A DNA stretch of 64,000 bases from Paratinospora sagittata (lineage: Eukaryota > Streptophyta > Magnoliopsida > Ranunculales > Menispermaceae): positions 1,448,056 to 1,512,055 of the forward strand of contig CM069595.1 in the NCBI GenBank assembly GCA_035771175.1, in the 5' to 3' direction. The position numbers and the translations under genes were made by a program. The notes under the pieces were generated by a model. The model did no database searches and was not told the DNA's origin. It saw only the letters and a list, made by a program, of their open reading frames with translations. Below are positions 35,401 through 45,851 of this stretch, one piece after another; the stretch's first letter is position 1, and every line of letters starts with the position of its first letter.

Positions 35401-38400
35401 CCAAAATAGATTTTTATATCTTCCGGTCACACATATTGAAAGACCTCACCTAGATTTCCTCGTAGATCAAATTCCAATACTACGCCTAGAGGGAATCCTA
35501 CCTAAGCTTCAACATAGTTCAAAATTTTGACACTACACCAGTGACCCAAATAAAATAAGTATAAGTTCAATTCCATAGAAACGTGTGGGGAGGCCCACCT
35601 AGGTCATGGCCATGACCTAGGAATTAATCTCACACATACTATGGTTTTCCTATTTCTAAGGCCGATTCCACGAGGAAACTTTCTTCCTTGCCACTAGAAA
35701 ATCCCTTTTATCTAAGACATGCATAATATAACATAACAATTCACAAATAACATTAATCATGACAAAACAGAATTTTAAATATTTGTGATGATGTATATAT
35801 GATGAGAGGACGATACGATACTCACCTTACTATACAACCGGTTCACCAAACCTCTTTGGAAGCCTCCAAAGTACCTTTTACCCCTTTCTCACTTCCTAGA
35901 TTCATAATATCGTGTTTTAGGATCATCAATTCATAAACTACTAGATTCAAAAACCCAAAATCTAAAACCTATTCAAGCCACCATGAGTTTCCAACATGAA
36001 ACCCATGGTTAGATATCACCTAGATGATGAATCTGGGTGGCTTTGGGTTTATTTCAGCATTAGATCCTTGAATACTTGGATCTAGGTTAAGAACAAACAA
36101 AACATTATCCAAAACCCTTGTTGAAAAGGATTCAACCCATGAATCCAAACCCAACAATTGGTGAAGAACATAGTGTAGATCTTACCTTTGATCCTTGAAA
36201 ACCAATCTTTGGAAGCCAAAATCCACCCTCTAGGTGCGTTTTGGAAGCTTTTTGGTTGGCTTTCCAATTTTTTCTCATTCTCTTTTGACAGCTCTAGGGC
36301 TTAGGAAAGTTAGAATGGTGTAAAACTACAAAAAATCTTGTTTTTAAGCATTAAAATACTCAAAAACCGGGTAAAACAAAAGTTTGCAATGTGCTGACAT
36401 CATCGAACTTGATTTCGATGGGTGCATGATGTTGCTGACGTCAACAACAATTTTTTTTTTTCTACAACAAAATCTAGCGCCTTCCTCTTCTTTTCAATTT
36501 TTTCTGGTTACCAGTGTAAGTATCGGCACCCCTTTTTCCTTTTGTCTTTTCTTTTGAAACTGAAACAAAACCCTAGCCGCCTCTTTTTTTTCTCATTTTT
36601 TTTGGAGCTGGCGACTACATTGTCACCCATTTTCCCCCTTTTTCTTTAGTTTTGAAACAAAACCCTCGTACCCCTTTTTTTTTTTTTTTTTTTTGAGAAG
36701 AAACAAAACTTATACTGAATTAATGATCAAAATGTGAGTACAAGATGGAGCACTAGAAATACTCCCAAATACAACACTAATACAGGCAAAGATAGCCCAA
36801 ATATGAATAGTCGACGCCAAAAGAAGGAAAAAGATAGCCTCCCAACATCCAACCTACACACAACTAACCCAATTCATACACCAATCCCAAATAGAAAACC
36901 CCCCACTGAACTTTGAACAGGCTACCCAATTGCAAGCTAGCCACTTGGCCTCTTCCCAAATGCTAAAACAATCCAAGGACTGACCACCAAAAGCCCTCCT
37001 ATTCCTTTCTAACCAAAGTGACAAAAGAGTGGCGAAGGATGCTATTCTCCCAATTTCTTTAACTCTGCCATGGCACTGTGAAAGATGTATCAATGATAGG
37101 CATTCATGTAAAAATGAATGAGAAGCGATCCCAGTTGCAATAAGTGGGACTCTACAATGCAAAAATATGTGATCAATGGATTCCCCATCTTGTAGACAAA
37201 GTGAGCAGCAATGAGGAGAAAGGTAAAATGTGGGGGAACCGGCGTTGGAGTACATCCAAGGTGTTGAGTTTTCCATGAGCTAGGAGCCACCCGAACACCT
37301 TTATCTTGGATGAGATCTGAGCATTAAATGGGAAGAAGGGGGGCGTAATCGAATTGTAAAATCGTTAAGGATAAGATTTAAATCGAATCGTAAATCGTAA
37401 GATTTTTTCTAATTTTTCAAATAATATATATAAACAAGTCTAGTACTCATATATGCATATTTAATGATTCAAAATTATTCTAAAATTGATTATATATATA
37501 TAATAAATATATTATGTTTCTTGTGAATTTTTATATAATTATTCTAATGTCCACTCAAATGGGGTGTTCTTTTGGGTTAGCTTGGTCATCGACATGGCTA
37601 ATTTGGAGCACTCCATGAAACACCTGTAGTAGTCAATTAAACCCAAGAAACTCCGGATCTCCATCATTGTGGTGGGTCTCGACCATTTGAGGATATCCTC
37701 CACCTTCAATGGATCAACTGAGACACCATTCCTATTTACACATGACCAACAAATTTTACCTCATCTATCCAAAAGTTCACTTGCTCTGCTTGGCATACGA
37801 TTGGTGCTTTCTCATTGTCTGCAAAGTGAGTCTGAAATGATTCTCACGCTCTTCTTGAGTTCGTGAGTAAATCATGATGTCATTGATGAATACTATCACA
37901 AACTTATCCAAATATGGCCTGAACACCCTCTGCATTAAGTCCATAAATACTGATGGGGCATTCGTCAGACAGAAAGGCCCATATCTGGTAGAGAAGGTTG
38001 TCTTGTGTATACCCTCCTCCCTAATCCTTAGTTGATAATCGGACCTCAAGTCAATCTTCGAAAAGTACTTGGTTCATCTCAACTGATCAAACAGATCATC
38101 AATTTTAGGGAGTGGATACTTGTTCTTCACTATCACCTTATTAAGCTGGCGATAGTCAATGCACAGTCTCAGGTTCCCATCTTCTTCTTGAAAAACAACA
38201 CCAGAGCTCGATGAGCTAGGGAGGATGAATCCTTTTGCAAGAAACTCTTCCAGTTGTACCTTAAGTGCCTATAATTCCTTGGGTGCCATTCTGTAGGGCG
38301 GAATAGAGATTGGCTTAGTGTTGACAATCAACTCTACAAAATAGATCGGCTTCTAAGGTGGTATTCCAGGCAAATCCTCCAGAAATACATATGGGAACTC

Positions 38401-40853
38401 TAACTATGGGAAGATCATCTGGCTGCCCCTTACTGGTCATATCCTCTTATGGTCAATCTCTTTAGTTGAACTGTTGTAGCTAATCTACCTCTAGTGGTCG
38501 GCTTTTCTGAGGCATTGCCTTTGTACACAAAAGCTGGGCACTTGGGATTAGGAACACAATCCTCTTGGCATAATAGTCAACATGAGCATGGTATGCTGCT
38601 AGTCAATCCATACCCAACAAGGCATCAAACTCTAAGAATTTAAGGACTCTCATGTCTATAGGCCTTTCTATTTCCTCTGACATACAAGGTTGGGATAAAC
38701 CTTATCACCAACTATTGTACTCAATGTCAACAATGATGTCACCTTAACTGGCGTCAGACTCAACATTTCAGTCGTTCTACCAGATATAAAAGACAATGTA
38801 AAACCAGAATCAATCAAGGAATACATATTCTGACCACAAATATTAATTATACCTTCGATTAGGTCCTTGGTTGCTCTTGGGTTTGGAATAGTCACAGCTT
38901 GGGTTGTTTCTCTGACCCGAGGTTGAGTAGTAAAATTGGCTCCACTTGTTTTTGCTGGAGCAGCACTCGCTCCTCCGGTGGCCAAACTGTCCACACCTGA
39001 GCATTAGGGCACTCGCTTCGATGCTATTTATATTAGAAATGTTTTCAAGTGATTAATTATATATTGGTGGTTGGTCAAGAAACCAAAGATGAGATGTGAA
39101 ACTGTAGCAACTGAGTTTGATCTGATGAGAGGTGCTTGAAATGAAAGTCTTTCAAGTATGACAATATTGTGAAGATTGTGAACACATAATTTTCTAAAAT
39201 ATGCCCGACTCGCGCTAGTTCAGTTTCGCCAATCTAGGAAGCCACATTGGCAATCTTACAACCTGGCCAAATTGAATAATGCATTCAAATGATATAAGGG
39301 GAAAAACGTTTTCTTCATGGACATCTGATTATATTAGCCAGTTAAAGTCATGCCTTGAGATGTTGTTCTGGCTAATGCTTGGGTTACCTTTAGAAGCTTG
39401 TCTTGCTCCAGAGAAGGAAAATGCCTCAAGCATTTTGATGAACATTGATTCTGGCTGTGTCCCAAACACAAAATTGCGCCTGATATTGCATATTGGAAAA
39501 AGACTAGAGCTGAAACTGGTGTCATTCATATTTGTGCGTTTCTGAATTTTCTACCGCTAATGCTCATCTATGTTTTACTTTCAGCTAGGATGTGGTCATG
39601 GACTTCCTGGAATTTTTACATGCCTCGAGGTGAGATATCCTTACACATAGAAGTGATAAGTAATACTCATGCTTGTGGGATTGTTTCGTTCTTCTACACT
39701 CCACAACTTTGAAAATTTCAAATTCAATATTTAGAAGGCCTGCTGATTTTTATTTGTCTAATCAGGGTGCAGGTTTGGTTCATTTTCAAGACTTCAATGC
39801 AGAGGTCCTTCAATGTCTCACTATACCGAATGTGAATGCTAATATCGAAAAGCAATGCCTTAAAGGGTTGACAGCAAATGGTGGAGAAAGGAATATCATT
39901 CCAGAAATCCGCTTCTTTGCTGGTGACTGGAGCGAAGTTCATCAACTACTAGCTCATGTTTGTGATGAACACCAAAATTTGCGAGAGTCAGGATTTGGCC
40001 AAAATCCTTCTGCTGGTTATGATGTTATTTTAATGGCGGAGACAGTTTATTCAATCCATTCTCTCCAAAATCTTTATGATCTCATAAAAAAGGTTAGCTG
40101 TTCTAAAGCCTTATTTGTTTTTATATCACTGTGTTTGGTTCTGAATTCACTGAGGGTTTATTTGCAGTGCGTTGTACGTCCCAATGGAGTAGTTTATTTG
40201 GCTGCAAAGAAGCATTATTTTGGAGTTGGAGGTGGGACTAGACAGTTCTTATCCATGGTAGAAAAAGACGGTGAGCTAGCACTTAACCATTTTGTATAGA
40301 TGTTTTCGTTCTTCTAAATTAAGTAGTTTCCCATGGACAAACCTTATTTCTGTAGTAAAATAAAGTTAATAGTAATCTTTGTGTGTAGGTGCAGATGGCA
40401 CTAGTCAAATAGTTTTTTTTTTTTTTTTTTCAGAAACTAGTCAAATAGTTGAATATTGCCTTCATAAATTCATAAAATTAAGGAAAGTTATTACTAGGCT
40501 GAATCATGAAATTATGAAATTAAGGAAAGTTATTCTACTTTTTCCTGTACTGATGAATGCAATATATGCATTCATTCCATTAACGAATCATGAGGGGTGG
40601 TATCATATTCTTTGTTTCATGTGTGTGTGTATGTGTGTTTTTCGTTTTTTCTTCTTTTTTTGTTTTGTTTTGTTATATATTACATATTTTGTGTGTGTAT
40701 GATGAGTTACATTATACAGCTGTTTATTCATTGAGTCATTGTGTGTGTGGGTATGTTCGTGTGTGTGCAGGCTCTATGATAGTCTCCTTGATTGCAGAAA
40801 TTACAGATGGCTCCTCCAATGTCAGAGAGGTATGGAAGTTCTCACTTAAGTAG
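25717..40853 (+). CDS. Histidine protein methyltransferase 1 (METTL18/Hpm1)-like SAM-dependent methyltransferase
   Basis: The coding exons are 25717-25860, 25972-26037, 26128-26194, 26316-26416, 39585-39629, 39766-40092, 40168-40270 and 40771-40853. All junctions are GT-AG, phases match, and they give 311 residues. The product is a seven-beta-strand methyltransferase of the family that methylates a histidine of ribosomal protein uL3 in yeast and animals. Marks are [31 protein letters not shown] (SAM-binding motif I), [11 protein letters not shown] and [12 protein letters not shown] (motif IV region). [19 protein letters not shown] follows near the end. The fold is complete. Intron 4 (26417-39584, 13,168 bp) cuts between VLE and LGCGHG and is full of transposons. 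Substrate is inferred by family. Confidence 0.88.
25893..25946. repeat. CT microsatellite in intron 1
   Basis: This is a (CT)n tract with a few TTT interruptions, 25 bp before the exon 2 acceptor. It may serve as the polypyrimidine tract of that acceptor. Confidence 0.9.
26417..27152. other. Intron 4, 5' part; nothing recognised
   Basis: The sequence is AT-rich intronic DNA. The open frame at 26515-26775 has no recognisable domain and begins within the intron. The stretch ends where the LINE poly(A) tail (as T-run) starts. Confidence 0.5.
27153..30905 (-). pseudogene. L1-type LINE, ORF2 (endonuclease, RT, zf-RVT), decayed
   Basis: Minus-strand order: MKIIS, then a TAG where tryptophan is expected, then [13 protein letters not shown] and [14 protein letters not shown] with [13 protein letters not shown] (APE-type endonuclease). 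The RT follows: [41 protein letters not shown] and [10 protein letters not shown] (catalytic YADD, about 28840-28851). The C-terminal zf-RVT has [18 protein letters not shown] and [21 protein letters not shown]-run at 27153-27172 is the poly(A) tail on this strand. Frameshifts near 29350 and 29800-30375 and stops near 29115 and 29251 kill it. It lies antisense in the methyltransferase intron 4. No ORF1 was seen. Confidence 0.85.
30906..32007. other. Intronic stretch; no feature supported
   Basis: The first 100 bases may be the end of the LINE's ORF1 region. The rest, including 31380-31660, looks like degraded retroelement sequence but shows no domain that I can name. Confidence 0.35.
32013..34088 (-). 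mobile_element. Solo gypsy LTR with perfect CTTGA target duplication
   Basis: On the minus strand it runs from TGTAACGCCCCATATT (34088) to GGGGGTCGCGACA (32013), 2076 bp. The duplication CTTGA is at 32008-32012 and 34089-34093. It carries the shared hairpin (32490-32505), the 3' splice-like CAG|GTGGTG and a YKGKGKA reading near 32435-32470. Five palindromic boxes lie at 33681-33899. Open frames inside it are chance readings. Confidence 0.88.
33681..33899. repeat. Five GAGAAAC.CGTTTCTC palindromic boxes
   Basis: Boxes lie at 33681-33697, 33754-33768, 33809-33825, 33864-33880 and 33883-33899. Each is a near-palindrome around AGAAAC(A/G)CGTTTCT. They lie just downstream of the LTR start on its own strand, where the LTR promoter/enhancer (U3) is expected. 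Confidence 0.7.
34094..34777. other. Intronic stretch; no feature supported
   Basis: It continues the pre-insertion sequence on the far side of the solo LTR. The words AAGCTAA and TACCTTTGG recur, but no domain or terminal repeat was recognised. Confidence 0.35.
34778..36471 (-). mobile_element. LTR-like block, boundaries unresolved
   Basis: On the minus strand this has the internal order of the other LTRs: CACCGGGTTTTTAGCCCACC hairpin (about 35264-35283), TTTCTTTCAG|GATC, then an AGAAGGGCAAAGG run, and a GGGGGTCGCCA end at 34778. ATCTA occurs at 34773-34777 and 36472-36476, but the right edge lacks a clean CA end, so size and orientation are tentative. No genes were seen. Confidence 0.4.
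36675..37320 (-). pseudogene. 5'-truncated LINE, zf-RVT end
   Basis: Minus strand: [18 protein letters not shown] (about 37265-37320), then [19 protein letters not shown] (zinc-binding zf-RVT pattern) and [15 protein letters not shown]. The frame is lost between these two parts. A 20-base T-run at 36675-36694 is its poly(A) tail. Only the last ~650 bp of the element arrived, as is typical of incomplete target-primed reverse transcription. It is a different copy from the LINE at 27-31 kb. Confidence 0.75.
37321..37530. other. AT-rich spacer between LINE and gypsy remnants
   Basis: It holds AATCGAATTGTAAAAT and AATCGAATCGTAAATC repeats and TATATA runs. No gene was seen. Confidence 0.4.
37537..38994 (-). 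pseudogene. Ty3/gypsy protease-RT remnant
   Basis: Reading right to left: an aspartic-protease-like piece with [15 protein letters not shown] (the DSG is kept, the next residues differ from the usual DSGATHSF). RT N-terminal pieces follow ([20 protein letters not shown] near 38120-38185, with stops around). Next comes the RT core [17 protein letters not shown] and [15 protein letters not shown]. The RNase H entry is [18 protein letters not shown] and [14 protein letters not shown]. The RT catalytic FIDD is FIND here, so it is dead. No LTRs flank it. It lies in intron 4 of the methyltransferase gene, antisense. Confidence 0.8.
38995..39584. other. Intron 4, 3' end
   Basis: The sequence reverts to ordinary intronic DNA, ending in TTTTACTTTCAG before exon 5. 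Open frames on both strands here lack domains. Confidence 0.5.
39585..40853 (+). CDS. Methyltransferase-like gene, 3' exon block (exons 5-8)
   Basis: Exon 5 is only 45 bp ([15 protein letters not shown]) and supplies the glycine-rich SAM loop. Exon 6 (327 bp) carries the strand after motif I, a variable loop, and the [12 protein letters not shown] acidic/substrate region. Exons 7 and 8 encode the C-terminal strands, ending [10 protein letters not shown] and a TAG stop at 40851-40853. A T-run near 40411-40430 and a GT-rich tract before the exon 8 acceptor lie in intron 7. Confidence 0.85.
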
Positions 40854-41454
40854 TCGGTGTCTCTCGGATATGTCTTCTTTTCTTGAGTGAGTTTTTCTTA
40901 ATCATCTTCACTCTTGCGTTTCCATTTCAAAACTTGTGTCTTAGTGCTTTGTATGGTTTTCATCTTCATTTCTGTCTGTGTGACAGTGAGTGTCAGGCAA
41001 CAAAATCAGTTGTCAATATTTTATTGGACTTTATGATCATATTGTTCCTTTGTCTAGCGTGCGTTAGTCTTATATTCTAAAACATAGTTACATAGATGTG
41101 TTCTGTAAAAGATTAGGATTATGCAGTGTCTGCAAATCACCTAAATAGGTGTTCTATTACATATTAATAGTAATAGTAATTTCATAGATTTTTTCACTTT
41201 AATACTTAAATAATTTTTTTCAAAATTTTAGATGTTAGCACAGTTTGCACCTTTTGTTTTTCAAAAAACTGGAGTTTAGATTGCTGAGATTGAAGCTATT
41301 TGGAGCATCAATTTTACGTGCTTGTAAGTCAATGATATGAATATGGATATCTCAAGGGAAAAGGTAAAATGAATAATTGCTATAGATTTGAGCCATTAGA
41401 TGTCAGCATGACTATTAATGGGATTAGATGCGCAATTTGAATTACAGTCACATT
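40854..41454. other. 3' flank of the methyltransferase gene
   Basis: This is probable 3' UTR and flank. Several T-rich runs follow the stop. No further gene was recognised. Confidence 0.4.
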
Positions 41455-41550
41455 TGTTTGGCGCCATGTGGAGGCAAGACTATGTATATCGTCTCTTCTC
41501 CGAACCTTGCAATGGCAAGAGCCTCGTGCATTAAGTAGGTCTTTTTTTTA
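41455..41550 (+). mobile_element. SINE-like tail (Au-SINE-type wording)
   Basis: GCCATGTGGAGGCAAGACTA, then CTCTTCTCCGAACCTTGCAA, TGGCAAGAGCCTCGTGCATT and a T-run resemble the 3' half of a widespread plant SINE as I remember it. The A/B box half is not recognisable, so only a tail is claimed. Confidence 0.4.
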
Positions 41551-43412
41551 TTTGTTTGGATAACTCATAGATGTGGTTATCTTTCAACTTAACACAAATT
41601 TGACTATAAATATAGTGATGCAAAACTCTGTTTTGAAAATGGTCGATTGTTGTGATGTACTTATTCCAACCTTTGCGAATTGACATCCGTCAAAATGGTC
41701 GATAGTTGAAGTGCATTTACTTACAATACCAACTTTGTCAATTGATGCTATATTATATCCAGGAGGTGAATTTATGTATTTCCAAATACAAACAATTGGT
41801 CTCATCGAACATGCCTTGGAAGTCAAAAGATCCACTCCCCATCTTTTCTCTGAGCCAGATCTTACTCCTTTTTTATGGGTTTGCAAAGATTGGATCTTAC
41901 TATTTTCAACAGTGCTTGGAGACTTATTCTGGCGTCTCTCAATTATGAGATTGATTGTATAAATGCCAACAATGTCTTGGACCCCTAGTTCTCTGGTGAT
42001 ACTAGATAGAAGTAGTTGGGAATTTTCAGAAGCAATCAATGGCGGGTTGGATTTTTGTGCGTGTGTTGTTGTTGTTGTTCTGTGTTGTTTGGGTTGAAAG
42101 CTGCTCAATTTTCAAACAATTCGGTAGAACCCACCCATGACTTGTGGAAACGGGCAGAAGAATTTTGTGGGTGTAGGGGAGTCGAAATGACGTGGTTTGG
42201 ACGTTCATTTCGTACAAATTTGCCCCATCGGAGGGAGAGGGAAGAATTGATTGTTGTACCGATGGATAAACAATTAAAATTGAGTAAAAGTCTCGCCAGC
42301 ACTCGCTCTACTTACCACCAATCGCACTTGATGGATTGATAGTTGGACGCAGATGCATTAGCGGCATCTTCTCATCCGAGCTCCCTTTTTTTTGTTATAC
42401 CTTACGTTGTTTCTTTTCAGCACCAATGATCGATGGCTCACCGGGTTAAGTATCTATCCCCTCATATAAGATTGGAGATTAAAATCTTCTCAGCCTTATA
42501 TGAGCTTGTTGTACTATTGGGCCTTAGTGTTAATCTGGCATGACTTGTATGTATGTGATGATACAAAAAAATAATAATAATAACTAAAGAGAAGGAAAAA
42601 AAAAATATTGTACATCATTTCAGCTCACGATTTTAGTATTCACCTTGTAATGTATGGCAGATGGTTCTTAAATCATGTATTAATGTGTGATTTGAGGACA
42701 TGCAATGCAGATAATAAGTAGTGTGCTGAAATTTGGTGCTAAAATGTATGTTGAATAACAATATTTAAAAAAAAAAAAACACTAAGTTTTGGTAGTAATA
42801 GTAGATATATAGGTACTAAAATTGAAGTATTGAAATAATCCAAGAACAATAATTATTAAATAGATCTCATAATTGCTTTTTTTTTAACAAGAAACATCTC
42901 ATAATTGTATACAATCAAATAAGAGAGCCAAAAGTCAAAACGATAAATCTATAACACATGATAAGAGTTGCCCGTATCTTTTAGTATTTATTAACTAAAA
43001 ACAATTCTTTTTGTTAATTAAGTTGCTAATACGCCAATTCTTAATAATATTTATATTAACAGATTTGGAAAATAAAAATAAGAATCAAATGTACTTTGTG
43101 CGCCGTCGAGGACGTACGTGCGTGTCTAGCGTAGCGTTCGATTGCGCGTCGTGTCTGTGATCGATGCACCCGTTGGTGTATCCGTGCCCGATGGATTGAT
43201 TTATATAAAGTAGTCCACCGCGTTGACCGCGTCGCTTGTATACTTGGATTCCAACCGAAGCAGCGGACTTTTCTATGGGCTCCACGTCCGCACTTTTGTT
43301 ATTCAAATTGCAAAGTCTAAATTGATCCCTCAGCACTCGACGTAGCAAGATACGGTGTGTCAATGGCATTGAAGATTGATTCCCCATGGGCCATTCAATT
43401 TGGTATTATTCA
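41551..43412. other. Intergenic; no supported gene
   Basis: Several overlapping frames on both strands (41584-42339, 43085-43387) lack domains. A GC-richer patch at 43090-43345 is notable but unassigned. TGTTGT repeats lie near 42064-42090 and an AAT microsatellite near 42570. Confidence 0.35.
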
Positions 43413-43423
43413 TTTATATAAAC
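43413..43423 (+). promoter_or_regulatory. Putative TATA box of the small basic protein gene
   Basis: TTTATATAAAC lies about 300 bp before the ATG at 43718. That would give a leader of about 270 bases. It is sequence-only inference. Confidence 0.3.
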
Positions 43424-43717
43424 AACAAGAAAAAAAAAACGATAAAACATCAAATCACACCATGCACGTGACCGTCCCAGCCGTCCACGTGTTCAAAGTA
43501 AGGTGTACTGCACTTTGCGCCTGCTCCTCTTCTCTTCCACGTCTCACCCTTTTTCTCGCCTAATCACTAAAAAAGTCGCATTAATTTATCATTGAAGTGC
43601 GCGAGTCTTCTTCTTTTTAACAGCAAGAAGTTAATTAATTTCCAATTTCTTATCCTCATCGATCAGTCGTCCTTAGATCTCTCCAACAAGAGTAAGTGCA
43701 AGTGCAAGCGCAAGCGC

Positions 43718-44026
43718 ATGGCCTCCGCTTGGACAGTGATGGATCATCAGTCCTACTACGAGAAGAGGCGGGTGTTCCTGAGGAGCTACCAATTCAGTAG
43801 GAAAACAAGTGTTGTGGAGAGGATCAAGAGATCTTTGAGGTTGAAGCGAGTTATTTGGTTGGGCCTCCATTCAGCAAGGAGGTTTCTAAGGTTGGTGTGG
43901 TTGGCGCTCAGGAGCTACGGCTACTTTATCAGCAGGAGATCAAGGTTAAGGTTTCAACGCCTGAGGAAAGGGAAGCCCGGGATTACTACTGGCCTTTACT
44001 TCACTTATTGCTCTTCTTTTTGCTAG
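43718..44026 (+). CDS. Small basic plant protein of unknown function (102 aa)
   Basis: The product starts MASAWTVMDHQSYYEKRRVF and continues LRSYQFSRKTSVVERIKRSL. It is rich in Arg, Lys and Leu (RLKRVIWLGLHSARRFLRL) with an amphipathic, basic middle and no membrane segment or signal peptide that I can defend. I recognise the YYEKRxxFLRSYQFSRK type as a recurring short plant protein without known role. The in-frame extension upstream begins with a TTG codon, so the ATG at 43718 is preferred. It is single-exon, with leader at about 43450-43717. Its layout resembles the gene at 54273-54626. Confidence 0.65.
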   Translation: MASAWTVMDHQSYYEKRRVFLRSYQFSRKTSVVERIKRSLRLKRVIWLGLHSARRFLRLVWLALRSYGYFISRRSRLRFQRLRKGKPGITTGLYFTYCSSFC

Positions 44027-44091
44027 TATTTCTTTCTTTCTGCCATTATCAGTTGCTCGTATTGAAGCTAGCTCGGGCGCGCGCTAGCTAG

Positions 44092-45851
44092 GGGATCTTA
44101 ATTAGGGGAAGATTATTAATTAAGAACGGTGTTCGCTATTCATAGGAATATGGGATGCATATATTCTCTTTTTATTACGTTCACAAATTTTATTTTATTT
44201 TTTTCCCTTTGCAACAATGTCCTATATAATTTGTTTCAGAAGAATTTAAAGTAACAGTTGGGTTGATTTAGTCCGAGCCATTTTTATACTATATATACAA
44301 TTAATTACTTATATAGGTGCACCTTCTGGCCGGCTGCCCCTCTTTAATTTGTGTCTCAGCTCTCTTCTTAGTTCTTAATTACTTGCATCACCAGATCGAT
44401 CGAAAGAAGCGTGCGTGTGTGTATGATTTGCAATAGTAACATATAGTGGGGGTCGAAGTGGTAATCGTGAAGTCTGCATTAATGGCTAGATTATGATTTT
44501 TTTTCTTTCTTTTTTTTATCATGTATATGCAAGTGAAAGTTCTATAGAGGGAAAAGATTATGAATTCTTTTTTTATATATACATGTTAAGATTAGTTAAG
44601 AGTTTGCAAACTGTTTTTGACTAAAATTGATTTTAAAAATGTTAGCAACATATTCATTGAAACTAATTTAGCTGGAAAAGCAGCTTTCAATGTTCTACGA
44701 AACTGATTGAGATTAGTTCTCTAGAAAATGTTTTCCCTGTAACCCTTTTTTTTAAAAATACATTTTTATAGAAATTAAAGAGGATTAAAACGATTTAAAA
44801 TATATATTTATAAATAAATAAAAAAAAATACTTACCCATCATCATATGCCATAATTCATATAAGTATGAATATAATTTTTAAATGCAAAAAATCATTTCG
44901 GATAAAAATTGTGTCGAATGGGGGGCGAATATTGTTTGGACGCAGCAAACCAACTTGCCAGCCCAAAGTACGAGGCTTTGAATTCCACGACTAACCTGAC
45001 GTTCTATCAATTGAAAGCAAAATCACGTGCCCGCGAATTCTCAGACAAACGAAAGTCAACGCTCAAACGTCAAAACTTCAAATTCCCAGGTTAAAATCAC
45101 CGCCTTCCATTTCATTTGGGAGTTAGTTTATTTGCATATACATGAAAATGCATTTTCAAAGTCACTTTCTTTGAAAAAAAACAAATAAACTCACTTCAAA
45201 GTCAGAGGTTGTGTGTGTTTTGAGTGTTTGACAACAAAAAAAAAAAAAAAAAAAAACAAATGTGTTTATAATGTATTGTAATAAGTTTGATTTTCTATTT
45301 AGAGAATGCTAAAACTACTAAAAATAATCTAAAATCATATCATGCTAAGCAAATCATCAAATCATCACATATAAAAAAGAAAAGTAGCTGTCAGTCCCAA
45401 CACAAGTGTTAGTATGATTTTGAGTCTATATTTCGAATTGTTTTAGCATTTATATTTCTATATACATGTTAACTTCGTTCAACTCCCATACATGGTCTTA
45501 GGATTTTGTAGAAACCTATGTTTTTGGTCATTGCAATCCCTTTGTGAGGATGCACTTCTTGGTTCTACCACTCACAACACTTTTGTCAGTATGATTTTGA
45601 GTCTATATTTGTAATTGTTTAAGCATTTATATTTCTATATACATGTTAACTACCTCTATTTTAATTGTCTCGGGCTCCCAATTTATATTTAGTAAACTGA
45701 TTGATTTCGAAGAATATGTTTCTACATTTTAATAATTAAATGAGAAATGTAACTTAACATCTTGATAAAGAAAGGAAAAGAAAATTCTAGTTTAACAGGA
45801 CATGCTAAATGTGTTTTGAAAAAGTATAATTTATTAAATTAGAGAGTATAG
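44092..45851. other. Intergenic; repeats only
   Basis: The block AGTATGATTTTGAGTCTATAT with ATTTATATTTCTATATACAT occurs twice (about 45412-45472 and 45589-45648). An A-run of 24 lies at 45234-45257. No coding sequence is supported. Confidence 0.4.

Noticed and set aside
34778..36471. Claim of a clean solo LTR with ATCTA target duplication
   Set aside because: The right edge lacks a TG/CA end next to ATCTA; kept only as an LTR-like block with unresolved borders.
37777..38994. Endogenous pararetrovirus (caulimovirid) as source of the protease-RT fragment
   Set aside because: RT-to-RNase H wording and the neighbouring protease match ordinary Ty3/gypsy elements; no movement or coat protein part is present.
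42016..42339. 107-aa plus-strand frame with a Cys run
   Set aside because: The Cys run comes from a TGT repeat, the opposite strand is also open, and no family was recognised.
43085..43387. 100-aa minus-strand frame starting MGNQSSMPLTHRILLRRVLR
   Set aside because: It has a true ATG and a GC-richer base composition, but no domain, no promoter signal that I trust and no recognised relatives; it may deserve a transcript check.
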